Source: Hoyosella rhizosphaerae (lineage in GTDB: Bacteria > Actinomycetota > Actinomycetes > Mycobacteriales > Mycobacteriaceae). From it: DNA of 64,000 nucleotides. The stretch covers positions 620,001 to 684,000 of the forward strand of contig NZ_BMJH01000002.1 of NCBI RefSeq assembly GCF_014643175.1, in the 5' to 3' direction. Position 1 is the stretch's first letter, and each line of letters starts with the position of its first letter. The position numbers and the translations under genes were made by a program. Shown here one piece after another: positions 57,007 through 63,382 of this stretch. The notes under the pieces were generated by a model that saw only the letters and a program-made list of their open reading frames with translations, searched no databases and was not told the origin of the DNA.

Positions 57007-58032
57007 ATGACAACACCAGAGAATCAGACGAACAATGGCACCAGCTCGCCGCAGCCAGGCAACTATTACACGCCGCCGCAGTGGCAGCAGCCCACGGGTC
57101 CGGACTACAGCCAATCCCAACCCGCCGCGCCTGCGTGGGGGGCGTCGCACCCGCACCACACAAACCCCTACACCTCCGCCGGTGTGGGAAACTATCCGAC
57201 CGGCCATCCGTACCGGGCGCACACTGCGGGGCACAGTAATGGTGTTGGTATCGCCGCGCTAGCGACAGGGTTGGCGGCCGTACCACTGGTGTTGGCGTTC
57301 TCAGTGTTGGGCGTCGCGGTGGGCTTTGTCGCTGTCGTCCTCGGTGTGATCGGCTTGTACCTGATTCGGTCGGGCACAGCCTCAAACAAGGCGCTGCCGA
57401 TCGGGGGCATCATCAGCGGCGGCGGGGCCATGCTCTTCGGTATCGCGTTGACCCTGTATCTGGTCGTGAACTTCGTCGGCTTTTTCAAAGAAGCCCGCGA
57501 AGGATTCCCGAATCAACCTGATCCTCTACCCACCCAGTTTGTCAGCACCGATGATGCAACAACACCGGATATGACAGGTAGCGGTTCCTCGGACGACTCC
57601 ACGGTCGCCGCAGTCGGTGAAACCCACAGGATTGGCGACTGGGACGTAACGGTCCATCGCACAGTGATGGATGCAACCGCCGACATCCTCGCAGAAAACC
57701 CGTACAACGACCGACCCGACTCCGGGCAGCAGTTCGTCATGGCCTATGTGACCCTGACTAACACCACGAATGGGTATCTCAGCCCAATCATGACCTATTT
57801 CGATCTGATCGATTCCAGCGGCACAGTGAACGGTCTGGTCAGCAACTTCGCGTACTGCGGTGTGGTTCCGGATTCGTTGGAGACCTACACCGACGTGGCA
57901 CCAGGTAACAGCGTCAGCGGCAACGTGTGTGTCGCTGCACCGAGCTCGAAGCTCAACGGAGCAACGTGGCAGGTCACCATCCATCGCGGGGATTTCAGCC
58001 AAACAGACGTTGGCCGATTCAACATCGGCTAA
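57007..58032 (+). CDS. DUF4190/DUF4352-like membrane protein, 341 aa
   Basis: ATG 57007 follows GGGGGAGGG. The cytoplasmic N-terminus is rich in Pro, Gln, Tyr, Gly and Asn (NYYTPPQWQQPTGPDY). Three TM helices follow (GIAALATGLAAVPLVLAFSVLGVAV, FVAVVLGVIGLYLI, IISGGGAMLFGIALTLYLVV). An extracytoplasmic immunoglobulin-like DUF4352 domain starts near GETHRIGDWDVTVHRT and includes FVMAYVTLTNTTN. Proteins of this design are common surface proteins in actinobacteria, with no fixed function. Divergent from the NucS-like gene. Confidence 0.8.
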   Translation: MTTPENQTNNGTSSPQPGNYYTPPQWQQPTGPDYSQSQPAAPAWGASHPHHTNPYTSAGVGNYPTGHPYRAHTAGHSNGVGIAALATGLAAVPLVLAFSVLGVAVGFVAVVLGVIGLYLIRSGTASNKALPIGGIISGGGAMLFGIALTLYLVVNFVGFFKEAREGFPNQPDPLPTQFVSTDDATTPDMTGSGSSDDSTVAAVGETHRIGDWDVTVHRTVMDATADILAENPYNDRPDSGQQFVMAYVTLTNTTNGYLSPIMTYFDLIDSSGTVNGLVSNFAYCGVVPDSLETYTDVAPGNSVSGNVCVAAPSSKLNGATWQVTIHRGDFSQTDVGRFNIG

Positions 58033-58042
58033 CCCACATCGC

Positions 58043-58207
58043 CACCAGGGTCTTAGGTTTTACGCCTTGTCTTTGCCGAAGCGGTCATCGTCCGGTGATG
58101 CGCTCGCCAGTCACAAGGTAATTATGGGTAGATATGAGTATGGCCCGCACTAGGGCGGGCCTACTCGCTTCGGAGTGTCAACCCCCACCGGGCCTAAGAC
58201 CCTGGTG
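58043..58207. repeat. Nested inverted repeats, 165 bp, possible structured RNA or MITE-like element
   Basis: Outer perfect 15-bp arms CACCAGGGTCTTAGG (58043-58057) and CCTAAGACCCTGGTG (58193-58207); inner 8-bp arms CCGAAGCG (58076-58083) and CGCTTCGG (58166-58173); within them hairpins at 58085-58098 (TCATC/GGTGA) and 58142-58161 (GGCCCGC/GCGGGCC). Starts 10 bases after the DUF4352 gene. The remaining bases to 58368 are AT-rich with a CATGCC/GGCATG hairpin (58299-58319) and no gene. Confidence 0.6.
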
Positions 58208-58368
58208 AGCGTACGCAGAACGCATCCTCACAAGTGGGACGTCAGTACCTGCGCTTTGTGTAACCCCTCGAAAGTGATTACGTATTTTATTATACATACA
58301 TGCCAGGTAGACAGGCATGGTGTGTGTTCTGTGTTATGTGTCTGTTGCCCAAAACATAACGGATGCAC

Positions 58369-60081
58369 CTACGGTTCGAGTGTGCTGTCCGGGAGCCAAT
58401 CAGCGCCGAACAACGCCGCAATCTTATGCAACGCCCCAGTGTCACCATCCACACTATTTGATGTCACCACCAGTCGGTCCACCATGATTTTTGCGGCGGT
58501 TTCCTCCACCGTGCCCGCGGCATACAGCAAACTCCACGGACACACCTGGTAGTCACGATGAGCACGCCCAATGGTTTGCCTGGCCTGAATCCCGGAGTAC
58601 CGAGGCTGATGAAAAATCCCGATCCGCTGCGCACTGGTGGCGCGGCTACCATCAGCCATCAGCTCGTTCGCCTGCAAGTTGATTGCTGAAGCGGTATTGA
58701 AGACCACCACGTGCGCATCCCCGCGCTGAAAACGAAGACGTTCCGCTTCCAAGTCAGCACCTCCACCGTAAATGCGGGCAACCGGAATTTCGAGTCGCTC
58801 AAGGTGTTCCGCCACCGGATCCGCCGCCGTGGTCACGAGCTCCACCGCCACCAGAACTTGATAGCCGCGACCGACATGGGCCGCAACCAACCCCGCTGTT
58901 TGCGCTGCCCGCAACATCCCGGCTTTCTGCCGAAAACGCATCAATGCCGCACGACCACGGGCAGTGTCATTACCGCTTCGTGCGAGCCGCATCTCGCGCT
59001 GAAAATCGCCCCACTCCTGGTGGTAGGACGCCCACTGTTCTGGGGTGAAGTCGACCGGCAACCCGTCGATCGGTGCAGGCCCCCACGGTGCGTCGCGGTG
59101 CAACATCACCGGTGGCCGCGCAGCGGTCATCCACTGCCGCACACGCGTGACCGCCTCATTTTGCAGAACTGGGGAAGCTTTCGCGTCCTCGTTCCATGCC
59201 CATTTCCCGGAATCCCACCCCGGGGTGAGTGGCAACCCCAAAGCCACCAGTTTCGCACCGAGATTCGACCACTCAGCTGGTGGATCTTGATGGATTTGAG
59301 CCAGCAACGACGACAGGTAGGTGTACTCGCCGGGGTGATGCCCGGGGGTGGCGGTCAATGTGATGACGAACGGCGCTTTTCCCGCCGGGGCGCTGAGCTT
59401 AGCCACCCGTCGTTGGTACTGAGTACGTTGTGCGCTCAAATGCCGGAATTGCTGCGCCTCATCGTTGATGATCACATCGAAGTGATGCTTTGGTTGCCCG
59501 TTGCGGGCTAACAGTTTTTTCAGCTGGTCAGGGGATATAATTAACCAGCGGTGCCCGCCGTCGCCGAACGCGGCAATGGAATCACGCCACGCAGCAATCG
59601 TGATGGCAGCAGGCCGATCAACCGTGATCAAAATGGTGTTACCACCAAGGATTTTCAATGCCGCTTTAGCACCAAGGATCGCCGATCCGGTTTTTCCGAG
59701 TCCTGGGTCGTCGGCAAGGAAAAAACCCCGCCACCCTGCGTGGGCGGCGCGGGCAATCGCTTTTGCAGCATCGATTTGCTCTACCCGCGGGGTTTTCGGG
59801 GACGCGGTAGCGCCACTGCTGTGTGTGCCATTGAGGTTGTCCTCGACCCAGCGCTGGTAGGAGTACGGTTTTGATGCGAAGACGGTGAGTGTTGCGGGAA
59901 GTGTCGCCCCCACATAGGCATACGATTTGATGCCCGCGTAGTAGCGGGCCCCGGCAGCGGGTGCTTTGAAGGGCACATCGAGAACCCATATGCGCTGGCC
60001 GGTTCCTGCGGTGGGGATGTCCGCTGGTTTGACGGTTCGGCTTCGCCGGGTGGGTCGCTTTGTTCGTGTGGCGCGTGTCAT
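58369..60081 (-). CDS. SNF2/DEAD-like helicase, phage or mobile-element type
   Basis: 570-aa superfamily 2 ATPase. Basic N-terminus, then Walker A LADDPGLGKTGSA (about 122-134), DEAQ box (207-210), TLTATPGHHP motif III (241-250), and C-terminal helicase motifs VVFNTASAINLQA and QARQTIGRAHRD (arginine fingers). The first 100 residues hold a separate small domain before the Q-motif-like YSYQRWVED. This arrangement is typical of DNA translocases in actinophages and integrative elements. It overlaps the preceding small gene by four bases. Confidence 0.85.
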   Translation of the reverse strand: MTRATRTKRPTRRSRTVKPADIPTAGTGQRIWVLDVPFKAPAAGARYYAGIKSYAYVGATLPATLTVFASKPYSYQRWVEDNLNGTHSSGATASPKTPRVEQIDAAKAIARAAHAGWRGFFLADDPGLGKTGSAILGAKAALKILGGNTILITVDRPAAITIAAWRDSIAAFGDGGHRWLIISPDQLKKLLARNGQPKHHFDVIINDEAQQFRHLSAQRTQYQRRVAKLSAPAGKAPFVITLTATPGHHPGEYTYLSSLLAQIHQDPPAEWSNLGAKLVALGLPLTPGWDSGKWAWNEDAKASPVLQNEAVTRVRQWMTAARPPVMLHRDAPWGPAPIDGLPVDFTPEQWASYHQEWGDFQREMRLARSGNDTARGRAALMRFRQKAGMLRAAQTAGLVAAHVGRGYQVLVAVELVTTAADPVAEHLERLEIPVARIYGGGADLEAERLRFQRGDAHVVVFNTASAINLQANELMADGSRATSAQRIGIFHQPRYSGIQARQTIGRAHRDYQVCPWSLLYAAGTVEETAAKIMVDRLVVTSNSVDGDTGALHKIAALFGADWLPDSTLEP

Positions 60082-60272
60082 GACCAGGGGTCGTCGACAT
60101 TAACCGCTTCTGCAGCGAACTCGGCATCGAGTTTCTCCGCAACGGCTGGGGCAGGTTCCGGCTTCGGTGCAGGTGCAGGTGCAGGTGCGGGCGGGGGTGC
60201 CGACACCGTCGTCAGCAAAACCCGACGTTTCAACTTCATAGCCTCATCCAACCGCAACGACAGCTGATACAA
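60078..60272 (-). CDS. Small Pro/Ala-rich protein coupled to the helicase
   Basis: LYQLSLRLDEAMKLKRRVLLTTV, then a run of Ala-Pro repeats encoded by a hexanucleotide repeat, then an acidic tail ending DDPWS. The stop overlaps the helicase ATG by four bases. The start is uncertain: TTG 60272 is given, ATG 60239 is inside, and the frame stays open with protein-like sequence up to 60350 without ATG or GTG. It follows the hairpin element copy 1. Function unknown; probably a helicase accessory protein. Confidence 0.6.
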   Translation of the reverse strand: MYQLSLRLDEAMKLKRRVLLTTVSAPPPAPAPAPAPKPEPAPAVAEKLDAEFAAEAVNVDDPWS

Positions 60273-60351
60273 GCTTTTCGTTACCGCAGACGGCGTGGCT
60301 GTATCACCAGCCGTGGTAGTGAGCGTTCTATGCCCACTTCGCGTAAAAGCA

Positions 60352-60464
60352 GTTGCGCCCCGGCCTATGGGGGGTGGCCGACGCGCAACTTGGGGGGATG
60401 GGGAAACCGTCGTACGTCGGCTTCCCCGGAGCGTGCAGCCATCGGGGGAGAATGTGCTGCACGC
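60352..60464 (-). repeat. Three-hairpin C-loop element, copy 1
   Basis: On the minus strand, 5' to 3': hairpin A with 9-bp arms at 60456-60464 and 60431-60439 and a loop with CTCCCCC; hairpin B with 10-bp arms at 60418-60427 and 60400-60409, one of whose pairs is G-U; a linker with six Cs; hairpin C with 14-base arms at 60376-60389 and 60352-60365, 12 Watson-Crick pairs plus one G-U, and a C-run loop. It lies between the 112-aa gene and the Pro/Ala-rich gene. Highly similar to the element at 61879-61992. Confidence 0.8.
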
Positions 60465-60535
60465 GCTTTAATTAGGCTACTTGCTGCTCAGTGCTCGCAG
60501 CTTCTACTTGTGCGACACCGGTGAACTGGACTTGT

Positions 60536-60874
60536 TCAGGACCGGTAGCCCTGAGCTGAAAGTGCCGCCTGCGCTTTTTCGAGGTGTTCTCCGGCGGTAG
60601 CCAGAAGTTCCGCCGCCGTCACCAGGTGTGCGTTGCACCGGGAAACGCTGTCCTGCGGATCGCGCGCATCGTCGAAAACGTCGAGTTCATCAAGTGAACG
60701 AACCAGTGCTTGCCGAAACTTTGTCAGCGCATCCGGAAGACGATGCGGAACGTATTTGAGGTCAGCTAGTACGTCATAGAGTTCCGGCGCAGAAGGAACA
60801 TCAGGAGTGTCGTGTGCAATCGCACGGATTGCCTCCGATGCTGTCTGGGCATGCTCAATAAGTCGCGTGGTCAC
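60536..60874 (-). CDS. Helical hypothetical protein, 112 aa
   Basis: GTG 60874 overlaps the stop of the upstream 77-aa gene (GTGA). All-helical composition: RLIEHAQTASEAIRAIAHD, a Pro-rich break, APELYDVLADLKYVPHRLPDALTKFRQALVRSLDELDVFD, then NAHLVTAAELLATAGEHLEKAQAALSAQ. The last part resembles WXG100-size or mobile-element helical bundles but has no WxG motif. Found downstream of a TM protein and upstream of hairpin copy 1. Function unknown. Confidence 0.7.
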   Translation of the reverse strand: MTTRLIEHAQTASEAIRAIAHDTPDVPSAPELYDVLADLKYVPHRLPDALTKFRQALVRSLDELDVFDDARDPQDSVSRCNAHLVTAAELLATAGEHLEKAQAALSAQGYRS

Positions 60875-61104
60875 TGCGATCGTCCGGCATTCCTGATGAT
60901 CATGTTCCTGATGGTCCACATGAAGGTGATGGCAATGACTGGCCACACAATCAGTGCGATAGGGCTTTCGCTCCATCCTGCTAGCACGCCGATGATCGTC
61001 AACACACCTGAGAAAGTCAGAAAAATCGCGCCGAAGGTAAGCCACATTGTCTGCCGTGATCGCTTCTCATCACGTAGTTCCAGTCGGTTCTGGTGATCTG
61101 TCAA
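60871..61104 (-). CDS. Small two-TM protein, 77 aa
   Basis: TTG 61104 with CAGGAG ten bases upstream on its strand. Charged N-terminus (DHQNRLELRDEKRSRQT), TM1 MWLTFGAIFLTFSGVLTIIGVLAGW, TM2 PIALIVWPVIAITFMWTI, short basic end. Size and layout are like holin or small conjugation proteins, but no signature is clear. Translationally coupled to the next gene through a GTGA overlap, which supports both being real. Confidence 0.65.
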   Translation of the reverse strand: MTDHQNRLELRDEKRSRQTMWLTFGAIFLTFSGVLTIIGVLAGWSESPIALIVWPVIAITFMWTIRNMIIRNAGRSQ

Positions 61105-61301
61105 GGTACTGAACTCCTGTCTACAAGCTCTACGGCTCTGCTGTACCGAGGAAGTATTACAGGGACATCTGACATTCTCTGCGGTGCGTCTACTACCAAC
61201 GAAACACCGCCAACCGAAGTGTTGCCACGCGACTTCGCGATCAACCGCGGCACTCTGAGTTGATCCTCAGATTGACAGACCCGCAGGGTAGAAAAATCGC
61301 C

Positions 61302-61547
61302 ATGAGTGCACATAACCCCGGCAATACGCCCGCGACGACGGATCGGCTTCCCACTGGCTCGGTGTACGAGACGGAGGTCGAGAATCAAGCGCAGTACATG
61401 TTCACCTGGTGGCGCGACAGCAATCCTGATCAAGAACTCGACTCCGACACCATCGCAACCCTGCGCATTCAAGCACGCATGATCGTCGATGAGTTTCGCG
61501 CCCGCGATGCCGCAGAAGAAGTAGCGTGGATTATGGGGCGCACTTAG
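61302..61547 (+). CDS. Acidic hypothetical protein, 81 aa
   Basis: ATG 61302. Polar N-terminus, then SVYETEVENQAQYMFTWWRDSNPDQELDSDTIATLRIQARMIVDEFRARDAAEEVAWIMGRT, acidic and helical. It is alone on the plus strand among minus-strand genes. The antisense frame gives a Cys/His-mixed translation that looks worse. A weak AGGGTAG precedes it. Small acidic proteins like this in mobile regions are sometimes anti-restriction or regulatory, but nothing here shows that. Confidence 0.5.
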   Translation: MSAHNPGNTPATTDRLPTGSVYETEVENQAQYMFTWWRDSNPDQELDSDTIATLRIQARMIVDEFRARDAAEEVAWIMGRT

Positions 61548-61639
61548 ATCCACAAGAATCAGGCGACCTCTATCACCTGACTGGGTAGGCGCGAACGCCG
61601 CCTTTGCCGTTCAGCGCTACTTTGAGATGCAGGGCAGGC

Positions 61640-61852
61640 CTAGCTCGGTCTTAGGCGCCGGAGTTGGTCCGTGATGTTCTCCAGGTGCTGAAGGAAGGCG
61701 ACGGCGTCGGGGTCCGCGTAGATGCTAGCCAGCAAGGTTTGATCGTCGGGATAAACTCCTCCGTGAAAATGTGCCAGGAATTCTTCTGAGTACGGTGGAC
61801 CGTCTGGAATAGGCGGTGTGTCATCGTCATCTGGTGCCCCGTTCGTGAGCAT
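61640..61852 (-). CDS. Acidic small protein downstream of hairpin copy 2, 70 aa
   Basis: ATG 61852 follows GGAAGGACG on its strand. Acidic, proline-rich N-terminus (NGAPDDDDTPPIPDGPPYSEEFLAHFHGG), then VYPDDQTLLASIYADPDAVAFLQHLENITDQLRRLRPS, probably helical. The ribosome site begins about 13 bases after the end of the three-hairpin element, so this gene has that element as its leader if transcribed with the upstream lipoprotein gene. Function unknown. Confidence 0.65.
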   Translation of the reverse strand: MLTNGAPDDDDTPPIPDGPPYSEEFLAHFHGGVYPDDQTLLASIYADPDAVAFLQHLENITDQLRRLRPS

Positions 61853-61878
61853 CGACGTCCTTCCCAGAGAAGATATGC

Positions 61879-61992
61879 GTTGCGCCCCGGCCTATGGGGG
61901 GGTGGCCGGGGCGCAACTTGGGGGATGGGGAAACCGTCGTACGCCGGTTTCCCCAGAGCGTGCAGCCATCGGGGGAGATTGTGCTACACGCT
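61879..61992 (-). repeat. Three-hairpin C-loop element, copy 2
   Basis: Minus strand, 5' to 3': hairpin A, 10-bp arms at 61983-61992 and 61957-61966 (one G-U), loop with CTCCCCC; hairpin B, perfect 10-bp arms at 61945-61954 and 61927-61936; linker with CCCCC; hairpin C, perfect 14-bp arms at 61904-61917 and 61879-61892, loop with seven Cs. It begins 12 bases after the lipoprotein stop and ends 26 bases before the 70-aa gene. Confidence 0.85.
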
Positions 61993-62004
61993 GGTCTTAT
62001 CAGG

Positions 62005-63213
62005 CTACTTCGCGTTGGTGAAGATGAGGTACTGCGCGGTGGCAAGTTGATGCGCTGTGGTCTCATCTGCATCTTGCGCTGCAGCAAGGAACTGTCCGTC
62101 TTGGATCAAACAGTAGGTCAGCGCGAAGCCTCGTGGCTTCCACCAACACATGACCTCGCCGTCGAGACCTGGAGGCGCTGAAGCTGGCTCGAGGCCATGA
62201 TCAGCGAAGGTGGCGGAAAAACGCTGGAAGAGCTTTTTCGAACCTTCCGGGGTGTCCGACAAATACACCGTTGTCGCGTCAACGGCGATACGTGTGGTGC
62301 CGGTTTCTTGGTACCGCTGCAGTGACCCATCCGGGTTCGCGGCGAAGTGTGACCACCCTCGCGGCCCATAGATTGCTTGCTCACTTGTCTGCAATCCCTC
62401 AGTTCTGGGGACGGCGTACCGCAGGACCTCGTCAACGTCCATCTGAATATTGGCGAATTCTCCTGCTGGTGTAGCAGGGAACTGAGCAACAAGGGTTTTC
62501 TGCGCCTCTGTCAGGTCAAGAAGAAAATCCGCCGCCCACTGTTTGTGGACCGGGTTTACTTTGATCCAGGTGTAGAGCACGTAGTCCTGGAAGGCAGTGA
62601 AAGCGTTTGCGGAGAACGCCACATCATCTTCCGTACTGCTAATGAGGGTGCCTGGGAGGCCGGAAATCGAGTTAGATTTGGGTAGCCCAAGTCCGAAGGG
62701 ATCCTCGGTGAGCAAGTTGTGGTTCATCTGTTGTGCTGCCGACTGCGCCACAGTGGCGTCAGGGAAGCGAAGTACCGCGTGAACCGTCGACTTGCTGTCA
62801 TCTTCAGTGCTGCGGGAGGTGGAGAACCCGGTCAGCATGTTGTGCTGCTGAGCGATTTCGGGGACGCTACCGGTCAGCAGGGTTCCCAATGAGTTTCCGT
62901 CTTTGATGACGTACGTCGACATGGCCGCACCAACTGTGAGTTCATCATCAATTTCGGTTGGGAGAACGACGTATTCGGCTAGTCGCTGCCCTTCAACGGA
63001 GCGACCGAGGAACTCGTCGCCGACCGTGCCGAATGTGCCCCGTGCCGATGTGACGTAGTCACCGGCGTCGAGCAGCGATTCATCGACCGAGGCGGGGGAC
63101 ACAGCGGTGGACTCAGCCTTAGCTTCGTCACCGGTGATTGTGTTCTGTCCACACCCTGCAAGGACCGCCGCGATTGTCAGCATCACCGCTGGTGCTAGCT
63201 TCTGTGCTCGCAT
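62005..63213 (-). CDS. Lipoprotein, DUF7373-like, 402 aa
   Basis: ATG 63213 follows GGGCAGGAG. Lipoprotein signal (basic start, LAPAVMLTIAAVLAG, lipobox LAGC, Cys21). The mature protein has two similar halves of alpha/beta character: SRSTEDDSKSTVHAVLRFPDATVAQSAAQQMN and later LSDTPEGSKKLFQRFSATF, with YTWIKVNPVHKQWAADFLLDLTEAQKTLVAQFPATP in between. This matches the actinobacterial surface-lipoprotein group I know as DUF7373; no function is established. A CRP-like palindrome lies 114 bases upstream. Confidence 0.78.
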   Translation of the reverse strand: MRAQKLAPAVMLTIAAVLAGCGQNTITGDEAKAESTAVSPASVDESLLDAGDYVTSARGTFGTVGDEFLGRSVEGQRLAEYVVLPTEIDDELTVGAAMSTYVIKDGNSLGTLLTGSVPEIAQQHNMLTGFSTSRSTEDDSKSTVHAVLRFPDATVAQSAAQQMNHNLLTEDPFGLGLPKSNSISGLPGTLISSTEDDVAFSANAFTAFQDYVLYTWIKVNPVHKQWAADFLLDLTEAQKTLVAQFPATPAGEFANIQMDVDEVLRYAVPRTEGLQTSEQAIYGPRGWSHFAANPDGSLQRYQETGTTRIAVDATTVYLSDTPEGSKKLFQRFSATFADHGLEPASAPPGLDGEVMCWWKPRGFALTYCLIQDGQFLAAAQDADETTAHQLATAQYLIFTNAK

Positions 63214-63326
63214 GTACTCCTGCCCTCCCAAGTGAGCTATACGTATGTCCTCGTCAGCGGTGCGCTGTGAGGCGTTAACAAGTTGGATGCAGCGGGGGAG
63301 GTGGAAGTGTCACCGCATTCGTGAAA

Positions 63327-63340
63327 GTGATGCACGTCAC
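63327..63340. promoter_or_regulatory. CRP/GlxR-like palindrome upstream of the lipoprotein gene
   Basis: GTGA-TGCACG-TCAC keeps the perfect GTGA-N6-TCAC core of actinobacterial CRP/GlxR sites, though the outer bases differ from TGTGA/TCACA. It lies in the 169-base gap before the lipoprotein gene, at a plausible distance for promoter control. Confidence 0.4.
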
Positions 63341-63382
63341 GAGTATCGGGGTTGTGAGCGCTGCCGTGATCAGCGGCAACTG

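Noticed and set aside
56771-58064. Direct repeat TAGGTTTTACG at 56771-56781 and 58054-58064 flanking the DUF4352 gene, as possible att sites
   Set aside because: Only 11 bp and not extendable; chance matches of this length are expected in a 64-kb window.
60159-60198. GCAGGT/GGTGCA hexanucleotide run as a regulatory repeat
   Set aside because: It simply encodes the Ala-Pro tract of the small helicase-linked protein.
61101-61553. Minus-strand 150-codon reading frame
   Set aside because: Antisense to the acidic 81-aa gene; the translation looks random and has no ribosome site, so I kept the plus-strand gene instead.
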